Origin: Lutjanus erythropterus
Lineage: Eukaryota > Chordata > Actinopteri > Lutjaniformes > Lutjanidae
Length of the DNA: 64,000 nucleotides
Direction of reading: 5' to 3'
Assembly (NCBI GenBank): GCA_020091685.1
Contig: CM034604.1
Location: 4,949,820-5,013,819 of the forward strand
The notes beneath the pieces are model-generated. The model had not been told where the DNA came from, made no database searches, and was given only the letters and a program-made list of their open reading frames with translations. Position numbers and translations under genes: made by a program. This document shows, in pieces, positions 45,480 to 58,017 of the stretch (within the stretch, counting starts at the first letter, position 1; each line of letters opens with the position of its first letter).

Positions 45480-46437
45480 TACTTTTTTTTCATACCACTG
45501 CTATGCTGATGATGCCCAGCTCTTCCTGCAATTCTCTCTGGAAGACCACACAGTCTTTGCTCGGATCTCATTGTGCTTTATTAGTATCTTGACATGGATG
45601 AAAGGGCACCGCCATCAACTTAACCTCTCCAAGACTGAGGTCCTTATCATCCCAGCCAGTCCATCTGCACAGGAAGAGATCAGTATCCAACTCGAATTAA
45701 CCCAGCTCACACCTACAAAGCCTGCCCAAAACAGGCAAACAGGTGATATCAAGCACTGACTGACTGCAACTCCTTGCATGCAGCCCTCCCCAGATTTACG
45801 TTCACACCTCTGCAGATGATCCAGAACATGGTAGCACATCAGATTTTCAACCAGATCCTTGATTTGATTCCACACTCACTGAGCCGAGGTATCTCAGGAT
45901 CTGCCCTCTGCTGGTTTATGTCCTACCTCTCAGGGAGATATTTTAGACCATCTTGGAGGAGAGAAGTGTCCAAATGGCACAACTTATCAACAGGGGTTCC
46001 TCAAGGGTGATCCAGAATGCGCTGGCATGTTTGGTTTTCAACCAGCCCAAAGCAGGGTGTTGAGATCGCTCCACTGGCGTCCAGTTGCTACCTGGATCAA
46101 ATTCGAAACCCTGAAACTCACCTACAAAACAGCTCCTGCCTCAGTTCAGGTCTACACTCCCTTCAACTCGCTATGCCCTGCCAGTGATTCAACCACCAGA
46201 ATAGGACTCAACAGTGACTAGCTAGACTTTTCTCTTTTCTAGTTCCACAATGGTGGAAAGACTTACCTAACTTGTTTGATCTGCAGACTCCTCTTAGTCT
46301 TTAAGACTAAATACCAGCTTTTTTGGCACTAATGGCACTCACTTATGTTGTTCTCTCCTGCTTGTGTTATATGAGCTCTCAGAAATGCGTCACTTGGGAT
46401 AAAAGCATCTGCTAAATAAACCTGTAAACTGTGTGCT
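45480..46437 (+). mobile_element. L2-like LINE fragment with scrambled domain order
   Basis: Begins with the catalytic motif region YHCYADDAQLFLQFS and WMKGHRHQLNLSKTEVLIIP, then LQMIQNMVAHQIFNQ (C-terminal region), then the normally upstream segment GISGSALCWFMSYLSGRYFR ... LSTGVPQG (45885-46010), then the C-terminal region again (FNQPK-like, SLHWRPVATWIKFETLKLTY, YKTAPAS). It ends with GATAAAAGCATCTGCTAAAT, the typical L2-type 3' end. Stop codons are present. It is either two defective copies in tandem or an internally rearranged copy. Confidence 0.75.
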
Positions 46438-47583
46438 GGAGGAGTACCACCATAAATGACGCTAGAGGTGTAACTACAGCATCACAGTTTGAAGTATAGG
46501 GGCAGTGAGCAAGCAGCTGTGTTTGGTGAGTTGGGTGTGTGTCCCCATATAACCCAGCTGCTAGAAGAATCCTAGAAGAAACAGGCTCACATCACACGGC
46601 TGTCTCAGGAGATTTTTAGTTTTATCTTAGTAGCAAAAACAACAAATTTGACCACACAAACATCTTTTACAGCTCCAGGCAAGAATTGTGCACAGTTGCT
46701 GCTTCACACCTCCTCTCCTACTGTACAGTTCAACTGATGCACATGTTCCAACTGGAGTAAATGGTACAAAAAAAATCCAATATACAGAGACACTGTACAC
46801 ACGCAGTCATATCAGAATTATCACAAAAAAAGTCATTCAGACAACATGGGAAAAATGACAGCATGAGTGTATACACTGGACTAAACTGTCTCATGGGTCA
46901 GTTCAGCAGAAACATGCAACACCTGACAACAAAAGCAAACAACAACATGTTGTTTAATAGAACTCTCTGGACAATGAACTGTCATTAAATAGATTCATTA
47001 TTTACTCATTAAACCCTTATCGAACCCATATCTCCTCCAGATGGTAGTTATACCACCTGTAGGAATCCTACGAACATTGACCAGTGTGTGAGGAGAACAT
47101 GGAGGAATTCAGTTTCCTCAGTTTGATGTCAAACATTAAAAAAATACATTTGCACAAAAATCACAACCTCAAAACAAATTCTGGGACTTTTTGAAAGATG
47201 TGAGTAACTTTCAAGCTTGGTAGACAAAATGAGGGACTTAATAACTGGATACTGAACAATAAACGTTAGCTACTTCCCTCAAAATGAACATAGCGTGTAA
47301 AGGGAAATTCTGGTTTCATACAACTTGGGTCTGAAGGAAACATGGCACGAGAGCGAGGTATGTTAATGCTGTGGTGCACCTTTAAGGCCTGAATATACTC
47401 CCAAGCAGATGCGTACACGGATTGTTGTAGACCCCAGTGTGTAGTAGTTCTGTTTACACTACTTTCTGGGGTTTGCATTCCACATGTGCGCAGTAGATCG
47501 GCATCTACAGGATCTGTGTAGTGGCCGCATGGACAAGTTCACAGACAAGTCAACCTGGTCACATGAAATTGGGGATACGCAGA
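46438..47583. other. Gene-free stretch
   Basis: No supported exon. GGCCTGAATATACTCCCAAG near 47386 resembles the terminus of the element at 48181. Confidence 0.4.
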
Positions 47584-47864
47584 TTAGAGCATGACACGGG
47601 AGTGGATTTTCAATTCTGCCCCATCCAGTTCCTACAAAAATGCTCCTGTCCCATCCCAATCCCATGAAAAAGACAAAAACGAATCCTGTCCTGCCCAAAT
47701 CTTGGAAGGATGGTTCCCGACCTATCCCGTTTTTGTCAATCCACAGTCAAGTGCCAGCAAAATACTGAACTATTGTTATAATGTTTCCTGGTGACTTCTT
47801 TCCCTGTCCCATGTGACATTGAGTCCCATCCCACGTGAATCCCTTGGGATATGTCAGTCTCTAA
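47584..47864. mobile_element. Small MITE, ~281 bp
   Basis: TTAGAGCATGACACGGGAGT at the left and, reverse-complemented, TTAGAGACTGACATATCCCA at the right form short diverged TIRs. The interior is rich in CCCATCCC/TCCCATCCCA motifs. No TSD was defined with confidence. Confidence 0.5.
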
Positions 47865-48180
47865 CGTGGATGTCTGCACAGACCCTACATGTACACCCTA
47901 TAATAATGGAAATCTACGTCACATTGACCCTCATGCACTTACAAACACGTAAAATCTCGAAACATTAGTTGACTGAGATTCTTCAAACAGTCTTTATTTG
48001 TCAGACAGCGAACACTGTACTTTTGCGGAAATTCGGTCCCAAGAAATAGCTACAATGTGAGCTTTAACCCTGCTCTCTGGTGTTAAATCATTCCACTGCA
48101 TCATCCTGTCTGCTTGTTAAAGATGTCTGTGAAGGGCACAGGTAGTTGCAGACCCGGCCAGATCCAGGGTGAGTCTGAGT

Positions 48181-49051
48181 GAAGCCTGGATTATACTCCA
48201 AAATGGACAGGCCTTGCCCGGCAAGGCTCCAAGATAACTTTATCTTCTACCTTCTTCTTAGATGTGATGAATTTATACCTCAGAGCAACTTGATACGATA
48301 TATAGGGAGGCAAAGTCACACCCCTTCTGGTGGAGACCTAAGTTTGGAAAAAATATGAACTGCCATCTATGGCAAGAGACAGTTTATTTTTGTGTCTTCA
48401 GTTGTGCCACAAATTGATTATTACAAACATATCATATTTGTCAATTTAATTTTTAAGTCAAGAAAGTTGCAGTTTGTTATAAAACTGTTGAAGTATACGA
48501 TTGGCAAGATGACTTTCTTCAGAAGCTAACGTTAGCCGCTGAAGCTACAGTCCCTGTGTGTTTTTGTTCTGGGATGCGGTCACACTACAACGGGTCCTAC
48601 CAGTTCTTTCTCTTCACTGCTGATTAAAGGACAATAAGAGGGATAAAACACTTCAGGTAAGATAATATTACAAGGGACAGCGAGCCTAATGTTGATGACA
48701 TATATTTGATGAGGCAAGAGATATAGTTTCACATAAAACTAAACTATGACAAACCTTGGACAAACTGAGACTTTCTTGACTTGTAAAAGTATGTTTTAAA
48801 TAGATAAAAAAAAATGTATGTGTAGTTCAAACAGAATAAAAAAATAATTTGTCTCTTGCTATAGACCACAGTTCATATTTTTTTTAGTTAGATCCCGTGA
48901 GGGGTTCATGACTTCATCTCTCTATAGTCTCTGGCTTTTGTTTGAGATCTGCTGTCAGCATCAAAAATGCTTTTGCATAATTCAGATTCGTCATTAGCAT
49001 AGTTAGGACACTTTAATGTCCTTTGGGTGTCTGGTAGTATAAGCCAGGCTT
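48181..49051. mobile_element. MITE with AAGCCTGG termini, ~870 bp
   Basis: GAAGCCTGGATTATACTCCA at the left and, reverse-complemented, AAGCCTGGCTTATACTACCA at the right. No transposase frame. AAGCCTGG-TTATACT termini are a familiar fish DNA-transposon type; the superfamily is not determined here. 47865-48180 between this and the previous MITE holds nothing recognisable. Confidence 0.6.
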
Positions 49052-50397
49052 TAACTAGACACCATGAACATCCTGCTGAACCCCATTAAAATCATCTAGC
49101 ATCTCAATAAAAGGTTGCTTAATAATTCCAAATCTGATTTGATTGACAAAATTCTGAGTTAGGTATAGCCTTAGAGTCATTTTATCAGTCATGTAGGCAG
49201 TAAAGTTCATGTGAGGCTTGTATGGAGATATGATTTAAAGCCTATTTAAGCCAATGCTGACAAACTGATATTATCGTAATCCCTATTTACTAAACCTCAC
49301 AGCAACATTTGTGTCTTTATACAGATTTTGTGTCCTGCTGAATGTTGAAAAGAGGTTATGAGGGACTTGTTTCCTTACATTCAGAGCCAGTGTACTGTTG
49401 CTAGTGGAGTGACAGGGAGTGAAAGGGAAACCTGCAGCAAAGACTGACCCAAGTTCAAGGTAATTAAAATAGTCCATGATAGGCTACACAGTTATATAAT
49501 TATTACTCCTTGGGCCCAGTATGACTCCCAGGAGGTTGGGGACTTGGCTTAATTAATCTGCATAAAACACTGATTTGTTTCCAGCCTGTCTGCTGGTCGG
49601 ACTGCTCTTGTTTCTGATGATGTGGCTGTGTTACCAGACATAAACTCTGACTTTGGAGCTGTAACCTTCATTTCTATCAGCAATAATAATGCTCTGCTCA
49701 CCAAACACGGGTCTCGAGTTGTAATAAACCAGAATTATCCTTATTATTAAATATATATTCTGATTTTGTCAGTATCGCCATGAATGTCTAGGTAGTTTCA
49801 GTGAACTGGGAGAAAGTGTTCGGTTTGGTTTCGGGGCACTGTTGGGCGCTGAAACCAAACCGGAGTGCATCTTTCAAAAATTACCTTGAAAATAAGAATA
49901 ATAAAAAAAAAAAATAAAAACAATTATTTTGCTACTGGACCTAACAAATCTAATGTACACAAACTAAACAGGCCTAAGCGTGTTGGAACATCCGACCTGT
50001 TGCACCAGATTCCTCCTCAATAATTTGGCATTTTTCAAACCATGAACTGAATCTTTACATACAGTACAGCCATCGTTTGAGAGATGATGGGTTTTATAAT
50101 CTATGCAGTCACATAAAATTTGATATGATTAGCATACAGAATTATTGAGTGACCCCTCAAATATATACTCTGTATAGAAAGTAAATATAATCACATACAA
50201 CTTTGTCAATAAATCTTTTTTTTTTTCTTAAATCTTAATGAATCAAAGCATCACATCTATGTATATTTATATATATACTGCACCATTCAGTCAGAGAAGG
50301 TTAAACTGCATCAGTAGGTAACTGAAACGAAGATCAATTTACAGTTGAAGATTTCAGAGTGTGTCCTGGTCACTGTGCCGAGGCAGAGACCAGTCAT
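49052..50397. other. Gene-free stretch
   Basis: No supported exon or complete element; an A-rich run lies near 49902-49922. Confidence 0.4.
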
Positions 50398-50405
50398 GGA
50401 TCATT

Positions 50406-51789
50406 GGTTAACACTTTCTATGAAGATCACATCTAAAGTTCGTTATGGAGGGATTTAAAGTGTATTATGTATTATAACACTCACAAACACATATAACACT
50501 TTCTGATGGATTTTATCAACAGCCATAAAACTTTATAGATGTGACTTATAATGAATTATATGTTAAAGTGTCTTATGGATGCTCTTGACTGCTTATAAAC
50601 TAGAGGTTGACTGATGAGGCTTATGATCCACTATGACCACCTATACTCACATACATGCACATAATAGACCATACATTTAAATTATCAGTAGCTGCATTCA
50701 ATTTTTGTTGGTTTGTTAGAACACACCAACTCATTGCTTCCATCCTGTAGTGTCTTTTTTGGACAATTAATTACAAAAAGTGCAATTACTCTTAATGGAT
50801 AGAGAGGATTACTCACATTATATCATCATATTAACATGATATCAGTGTTTAATTTTTTAAATATCACAGTTATTATCAATACTGGTGTATTGCAACATCC
50901 ATATTTTATACCATAAGCTTCCAATTTAGACTAATAAGTTTCGTTGGCATTTGAAAAGACCACAAATAAAGTCATATGCTAGTGGTATGCTATAGATCAT
51001 TATTAATCTCACCAAGAATCTATCCGAAATCTCACACCAAGTCAGTGAGGGCTTTTTTTTTTTTTTAATTACTTTGTAACTTAGATATAAATGGCCTAAA
51101 AAACTCACTGATCACTCTGACACTGCCGTACACCAGTGTGGGTATGAGGTAAAGGCAAAATTATACCTTCAAAATAAGTGCATTTCCCGGAATAGTGAGC
51201 TTCTGTTCCCAGGACAGAAAATGTCTCATTTTCAGGAAAAATTAATTCCTACTCCTCACCACATCACATCATCTAACATTACATAGGCCAACACAAGTCA
51301 GTGCGAATGCCTCCACACCACACTAGAAATCCAACAACCAAACAGAAAGCTAACAAAAGCTAATAAATTAGCCAAAAACATGCGATTGGATCCTGGACCA
51401 GATCCTGGACGAGGCCTCATATGTTATGACCCAAAAGATGCAACATGAAGGTTGAAAACAAAACCAAAAACTACATTAATTGTAACACTGCATACTTAAA
51501 TCACATCCTTACTACAGCTGATTGTTGAGGTTTGTGTATGAGTATGGGTGGTCATAATGCATTATAAGACCAGATCAGTCAGCCTCTAGTTCATAACTAG
51601 TCAAGAGCATCCACAAGACACTGAAACTTATATCAAATCTTAGATGTGACTTATAATGAATTATAATGCATCAAAAAGCATCAAAAAGCATTATGTGTGT
51701 ACAGTCACGAAGCATTATGAATGCATTATAATTCAATATGAATGCCCCCATAACACACTATAGATGTGGTCCTCATAGAAAATGTTACA
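50406..51789. mobile_element. Foldback DNA element with ~260-bp inverted ends and 8-bp TSD
   Basis: The left 260 bp (TTAACACTTTCTATGAAGAT ... CATCTAAAGT ... GGATGCTCTTGACTG ... ACTAGAGGTTGACTGAT ... CTATGACCACC) is matched in inverted order by the right 260 bp (51530-51789). Flanks GGATCATT at 50398-50405 and 51790-51797 are identical, an 8-bp TSD consistent with hAT-type insertion. The 1384-bp insert has no transposase. It lies about 390 bp past the lrfn2 stop codon, probably within or next to its 3' UTR. Confidence 0.75.
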
Positions 51790-51797
51790 GGATCATT

Positions 51798-52180
51798 TGT
51801 GTTTGACCAGCAAAATAAAAAATATAAAACTTTAATTTCATTACATACTTTAAATTTATACAGTATAGTAACAGTCCATGGGCATAAACACATATTCTGT
51901 AACAGACAGCACTGCTCTGTCAGCTGATCAGCCATTTGAATCCATATCTGTACAATGTGTGAGGCAAAACAATCTTATTCCTAAAGTCTGTATTTGGCTG
52001 TGACTGTGGATTCACCCCTCGTCCTGTCTCACTGGAGTCCGAGCGCTGGAGTGAAGGGATGAAGATGAGTGTGCTTCATGCAGGACAAAGGCTCTAAGAC
52101 CAGCAGGTCTGTCTTGGCGTGGCTGTGGGCCGTCCATGTGGGCAGTGTTTGACAGTGTGACTGACGCTCCTCCATCTATC
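51798..52180 (-). other. Proximal 3' UTR of lrfn2 (likely)
   Basis: Immediately downstream of the lrfn2 stop on the minus strand. No splice or coding signal. No clear AATAAA on the minus strand in this stretch, so the transcript may run into the foldback element to the left. Confidence 0.4.
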
Positions 52181-53156
52181 CTAGACAGTACTCTCCATCA
52201 CCCAGTCAGCACTGTCTATTGTCCCCTTACTGCCCCCTGTGTCCCCCTCCTCCTCACACTGCAGCAGCATGCCGTTCACAGACAGGCTCCTCTTAGTCCA
52301 GATACTGCTGATCCTGCGCGGTTTGCTGCAGAGCTGAGCGGCGCCGGCGCCTGTTACATCTCCCATGTCGAAGGACTGGCTCCTCTTTGGCTTGGAGTCC
52401 AGAGGTAGCATGAGGAGCCGGCTCAGGCTGGAGTCCAGCGTCCGGCCCAGCAGCGGCTCCCTGTCTGTGTGGGGTTTAGCTGCCGTCATCGCAGCGCTAC
52501 TGGAGGCTCCCGGGTCGCACCCCTGCGCACTCCGCAGATCGAGCGAGGTGAAGGCCCCCAGGAGGTGGTCCAGATTGGCCCGGGGCTTGGAGGCAGCCGA
52601 CCTCCAGATGTTGGCAAGTGTGCTGTTGGGGCTGTACGAGCCCCCGGCCATGGAGCCTGAAGAGGAGGAGGAAGATGTGAGGCTGCTCTGCAGGGAGCCG
52701 CACTTGAACTCCACCACCTCGTCCTGCAGGGTCACCTTGGCCTTGACCTTTGGCTCAGGCTGAGCCTGAGCCTGAGACTGGGGCATGAGAAGTCCATTCT
52801 GCCCAAGTCGCCCCCCATTGGTCTGGGAGTGCGTGTCACTGACGCTGGTCAGCTTACCTACAGGGGGTTCAGTATCTGCAGCTTTGTAGCGCACCATGAG
52901 GATGACGATGAAGACGAGCAGAGTCGCCACGATGATGCCCCCCACCACCAGGATCATGGTTCCCCCCAGCAGCTGGCTGGGCAGAGACTGGCACTGAGGG
53001 TACTCGTCCTGGGTGTAGAAGTGGGTGCAGCCCACCACGTTGGTGGCCGTGAGCGTGGTGGCGGTGTCATCCCAGGCGGCCAGCACGCACAGGTCGTAGC
53101 GGGTCCCCGGCACCAGATTGGTCACCAGGAAAGCTTTGCTGGAGGCCGGGATCATC
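52181..53156 (-). CDS. lrfn2: lrfn2 (SALM1), last coding exon
   Basis: C-terminal 324 residues of leucine-rich repeat and fibronectin type III domain-containing protein 2, a postsynaptic adhesion molecule. It starts in the fibronectin III domain (FLVTNLVPGTRYDLCVLAAW), then EYPQCQS, a transmembrane helix GGTMILVVGGIIVATLLVFI at about residues 64-88, a basic stop-transfer MVRYK, and a Ser/Pro-rich cytoplasmic tail with HTDREPLLG, KRSQSFDMGD and SIWTKRSLSVNGMLL. It ends in ESTV, a class I PDZ ligand that in SALM1-3 binds PSD-95; LRFN5 lacks it. FDMGD, NGMLL and VMESTV match human LRFN2 as recalled better than LRFN1 or LRFN4. The acceptor is TTGTTCAG|G at 53156, phase 2. The LRR/Ig exon is not in the window. 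I cannot say whether this is the a or b paralogue. Confidence 0.93.
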
Positions 53157-54589
53157 CTGAACAAAGACAGGAAAAAACAATTAAGAGCTGCAGGTTAATT
53201 ACTGTATGAAGATGAGGAGGTCTTCATCTGTAACAGCCTGGGATGATATCTCATTTCCAGACACAGGGGCAGCTGTAAAAACCTAGAGGAGTCATACAGG
53301 AAATGCTATTAATGATTGAGCCATTAGCATCTGATGAGCTACACATCAGTTAGCATGCTCTTTTTCAATTTTCTTTATTTTGCAAAGTCATTAAAAACAT
53401 TTACTCATTCCATTGCCTCAACTCGTCTCCACAACACACACATACCATACATACTCAACATCCCCTCAAATTGTTATTCCACAGATGTGCCTTGATTGGA
53501 CAACAATATGATATTTGCTAATATCACAAAGTCTGCAATGATATGATTTTGATTTGATTCAATTCAGGGGTCTGCAATCGGTATTCAGCGACATCATATG
53601 TCCATTTAACACAATCAGTTATATTTATGCCAACTCACAAAAAGTAACTCAGTTATGATTCAGCAACTCTTCCAGACATTTAGGACACAGACACGTCAGG
53701 GGAATTTCAAAATAAAGGTGCGTCTTAAAGATAACGTTACACCTTTAAGACACAATGACATTATAAACCAGCCTTGGACTGGTCACAATAAGAGGACACT
53801 CTAAAATTTGCAGTTTGATCTCGGAAAGAAAGACGTTTATTAAGCACTGAACTAAGGCTATTTCATGTAGGGCTACAAAATCCACATTGTTTCCCCAAGG
53901 AGGGCAAAGTCAACAAAAGCAATGCAATTAAATTTTTGTTGAATTCAGATTCATCTACACAGATAGGTGCACATTAATTTTTTTGTATATTTCTAACAAG
54001 TTTGCTCCAGATGCTGTTGAAAATCATTGGTTGCTCTTTAAGCAGTTCCTCCAGGAAGTTGCGATCACAACAATTCACGCAAATTCAACCAATCCCCTTG
54101 AATTCTCTGCGACTTTGCAATTTTGTCCAAACTCCAGAACTGCATATTCTGCATATTGGACCATTCATCTTTGTTTCTTGCAAGTTCCTCCAATCACAGC
54201 AGTCCCCTGCATGATGTACATCATACATGTACATCTCAATGAACTGATTCAGTGTTTTATTATTCTTTTTTTGAAATTATTTTGTCAAGAACACAACATA
54301 CGTGTATGAGATCCCCATAGTTTGCATCATATCGTGAGCATAGGAGACACTCTGGGACTGATCTGATGGAGGTGAAATTAAACTGCAGAAGTCTATGCTT
54401 GGTATTAACCAAATTTGTGACTTTTTAAATAGTTTTTCCCATTCATTCGACATTTTTCATATCCTACATCAATTCATAGTTAGGCTGTGCAGAACTGTAG
54501 CTCATTTCACTGTTAATGTTATTATGATTCCCTTTTGTGAGTTTGTTTCTGAAATACTGGGAAAGTTTTTAACTGGCAGTGACAGCGTC

Positions 54590-54790
54590 TATTAGACTGT
54601 CTGGGACTGCAGGGTTATTCCATTAGGGATTACGTGTAAATAAAACATTACGCAGCCCCATTAGCATGTGGCTTTCCTGCCAACACTCAAATGTATGGCA
54701 CATAATCTGTATTTTTCTTTGTGCACACAATTCTAATTAATAAGTTTAATGTCTATAAATGGAATTAATCTCAACAAGACGGGGTTAACC
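54590..54790. promoter_or_regulatory. Candidate conserved noncoding element in the lrfn2 intron
   Basis: Non-repetitive block with TTCCATTAGGGATTACGTGT, CCCCATTAGCATGTGGC and TTCTAATTAATAAGTTTAAT, a cluster of homeodomain cores typical of neural enhancers. No open frame. Appearance only. Confidence 0.3.
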
Positions 54791-56059
54791 ATCTGTTGTT
54801 CTGTAGTTGGACTTGTTGTATCTCTCTGAAGCTTGGACCATACAACTTGCAGTTGCAGTGCCAAACATTATATTTTAAAATAAGGTTAATTCAGACCTCA
54901 TTTAGCCAGGGGGGGTTGTATTGTTGAGATCTTCACTTGGATCTTTTTTCCAGCCCATAAGAACTTTGAGATCATTTTGTTTCTTGGCACTGATTGGAAC
55001 AAATACATGGATTTTGGCAATGCATTCTTTTTAATAATATTTAGTCTTCCAATTAATGATGGATAGAGTCATTCTGAACTTTGAAAGACAAAGAGGTCTT
55101 CCTCTGCAATAGCCAGGGCTGATTTCTCTTTTAAAGATACAAAGGCGCGGTCTGTGCAAGAACCTAGTTTGATACAGTAAACTCTAATAATGATTGAGCC
55201 GTCAGCATCCGAACAGCGCACACATGTAACTGCAGCACATGGAGACTTAACTAAGTCCTGCGGAAGGTAACGGAAGTTCTATTCACTGTGCAGTTTTTCA
55301 TTAAAGAAGATCCAGGATCTCCATTTGCATTCCCTGGAGATTCCCTCCACTGCTACGTCTCTGCGGTTGCTGCTTTAACAGACAGCCAACAGTAATTGGC
55401 TTTATCTCTCAGAGCCATCTGTCTTGCTGCAGCGAACAGAGGGTCCATTTGATATCGGAGCTCTGGAGCAGTGATAAATAAATAAGTAGAAAACCCAGGA
55501 AAGGCAAGAAAGACCAGAAGGGGGGAAGCGCACTTTGCATGAGCCAATCCTAGATGGATTTGGACTTGTGGGAACTGTCCTTGTGGTTAGAACATCAACT
55601 CAAGGGAGTGTGTCAGGTGTTAGCGTATTAAGCTCTGGAGAGCTGTAATGCTGTATGCACAGGTGTGTGTGTGTGTGTGTGTGCTGAGGGAGAAATGTTT
55701 CTCTCCGCTTCGACAGCAAGATGTCGAGTTGCCCCAGAGAAAGAGGGCCTGAGGCGAGCTGCTGAGCGGCCGGCGGCGGCGGCGGCAGAGGGCTGGAGGT
55801 TGTGCTGCTGCGGTTACACTCACACCTGCTGTTTAAATGATATGACTCATTTCCCTGCCAGAGCCACAGCTTCCCCCTACAGGGATTCACATCAGTCATG
55901 AACCAGATCGTCTAACCTACAGGCCCATTCTGGTTAAAACCATGTGGTAGAGCTGAAAATAACACGCCACTAAAGTAACAGTAGTACAGAGATGGGAAGC
56001 AACTAAGTGCGAATACTATTACTGTACTTAAGTACATTTTTAGGTGTCTGTGCTTGAAT

Positions 56060-56850
56060 ATTTCCAGAACATAAAAGTACGTAAGACAAAAATTACGAAA
56101 AAGATATAAGATGAAAATTATGGAACATGACAAAAACAACAGAACAATACTAAGACAAAAATAACGTAAAGACGCAAAGATGAATATGATGTGTCAAGAC
56201 AAAAATGACATAAAAGACGTAACAAGATAAATAATTAAAAGACGTGACTAGACAAAAATGACATAACATGAGGAAAATGACCTAATAGACGTAACAAGAC
56301 AAAACGACAAAAATATGTAACAAGCTGAAAAGACATAACAAGATGAAAGCGACTAAAATACTTGACAATACATATATAAAAAATACATAAAAAGACAAAA
56401 AATATGTAAAAGAAGCAACAAGATGAATGTGACGTAACAAGACAAAAATGACATAAAAGTCGTAACAGAACAAAAACGACTAACAAAACGAAAACGCCCT
56501 AACAAACTTTAATGAGACAAAAATGATGTAAATATGTAACAAGATGAAAACAATTTAATGCTGAAAACAAGGTAAAAGATGTAACAAGATGAAAACAACA
56601 TAAAAAAACATAACTAAAGGGACTAAAATAGTTGACAATACATAATGTAACAATACGTAGCAAGACAAAAATTACTTAAAGGACATAAAAATGACTTATC
56701 ACAACAAAAATAACATAACAAGACTTAACAAGACAAAAATAGATGAAAAAGATGAAAAGACAAATGCAGAAAACTCTGTTAAAATAAATATGATGCAACA
56801 AGACAAAAATGACGCAAAAGATGTACCAAGATGAAAACAAGATAGTTTAC
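56060..56850. repeat. Degenerate GACAAAAATGACATAA minisatellite
   Basis: About 790 bp built of diverged units of roughly 18-30 bp with the core AAGACAAAAATGACATAAAA and GACGTAACAAGATGAAAACG. Unit length and sequence vary, so it is an old, decayed array. It is preceded by ACTGTACTTAAGTACATTTT, the edge of a common hAT-type repeat, so the array may be internal to such an element. Confidence 0.8.
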
Positions 56851-57699
56851 TTTTCTTCTTTAGGTAAACTTAAATCTTAAAAAGTTTTAGAAACTCACAA
56901 AAACATATTTCAAAAATTGGTCACAGTGAGCTGTGTATTTCTCATTATTTGGGTGCCTGAAAATTAAATGTTTTAAGTGAAAATATTAATTATTATTCAC
57001 TGTCACTTCAATTAGTTTACTCTATTTTTTTCAAATACAGTTTTTGGGTGTTTCTAAAGCTCAAAGATTCAAATTTATCTAAAGAAGAAAAGTAGATTAT
57101 CTCAGCAAAAGATTAGTAGTTGTTAAAACTTTTTAAAAACTTAAGAGTTTGACTTGGCCTCCAAACTGGAAAATCTTTTAAGTTTTCTCAACTTTTTCTT
57201 TGTTACTCCGTAGTATTAGCAGCAGTAGTATTGACAGGTTAGCTAGCTAAATGGACCGGACCACTATCATTCCTCTTAAATGCATGAAGTCATCTTCATC
57301 ATATTTAGACAGCAGATCAGTTTGACGTACGTCAGAGAATAATGGATCAGTCTGAAGCAGCCACAGTGAGCTGTTAGATGAAGAGTTGTAGTCCACACTG
57401 CACACCTCCAACTTCTCTCTTTCAGTGTGTGCCGCTGTTCACAGACTCACACTGTGTGCAACGTAAGATCAGATCACAGTTGCTCAAAAAACGATGGAAA
57501 AAGGCCAATTGTTACCTGACGTCTTTATTAAAGCATCAAATAGTTTGTTTGCTGCTGCTGAATTCTGGGACTTGTAGTATTAAACCACATCTGCTGTAAC
57601 CACAAGTAACTACAGGTGTCACATCCATAATGATTTGACCCACCACTGTGTAGCACTCAGAGTGTTTTCTAGTTCAGTATCCAGTTATCATTATGGATT

Positions 57700-57990
57700 T
57701 CCCATGTCTATTTACACCCGTATGTACTAATAAAAATAACCTTAATTTCTGCAGGGACGAGAAAAAGGCTGGCATCATTTCATATTAAAAATATGTAAAA
57801 TAAAAGGCTAATTAAGGCAAACCTCAAGGCAGATCAGAAAACACTGAAATGAATCGTGTCTGTAACAGTGATAAGTAATGGATTTGGAAAGCACTGACAC
57901 ACAATGTCATCCTGCTGATTAGGGAATTAGATTAGAAGACACACAGGACTGCAATGTAATTCATTCCTTTTGGCAGGATATACATATGGT
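57700..57990. promoter_or_regulatory. Candidate conserved noncoding element in the lrfn2 intron
   Basis: Non-repetitive block with GGCTAATTAAGGCAAACC, TGCTGATTAGGGAATTAG and AATGTAATTCATTCCTTTTG. No open frame and no TE ends. 56851-57699 before it holds nothing recognisable. Confidence 0.35.
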
Positions 57991-58017
57991 AAAAGAGACT
58001 GTGCTTGATATTAAGAT

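Noticed and set aside
52497-52703. Alternative-frame peptide within the lrfn2 exon
   Set aside because: Out of frame with the domain-bearing reading; produced by high GC content.
52365-52763. 132-codon frame on the plus strand
   Set aside because: Antisense shadow of the GC-rich lrfn2 exon.
56060-56850. CRISPR-like repeats
   Set aside because: Units vary in length and sequence with no constant repeat/spacer pattern, and the DNA is vertebrate; a decayed minisatellite.
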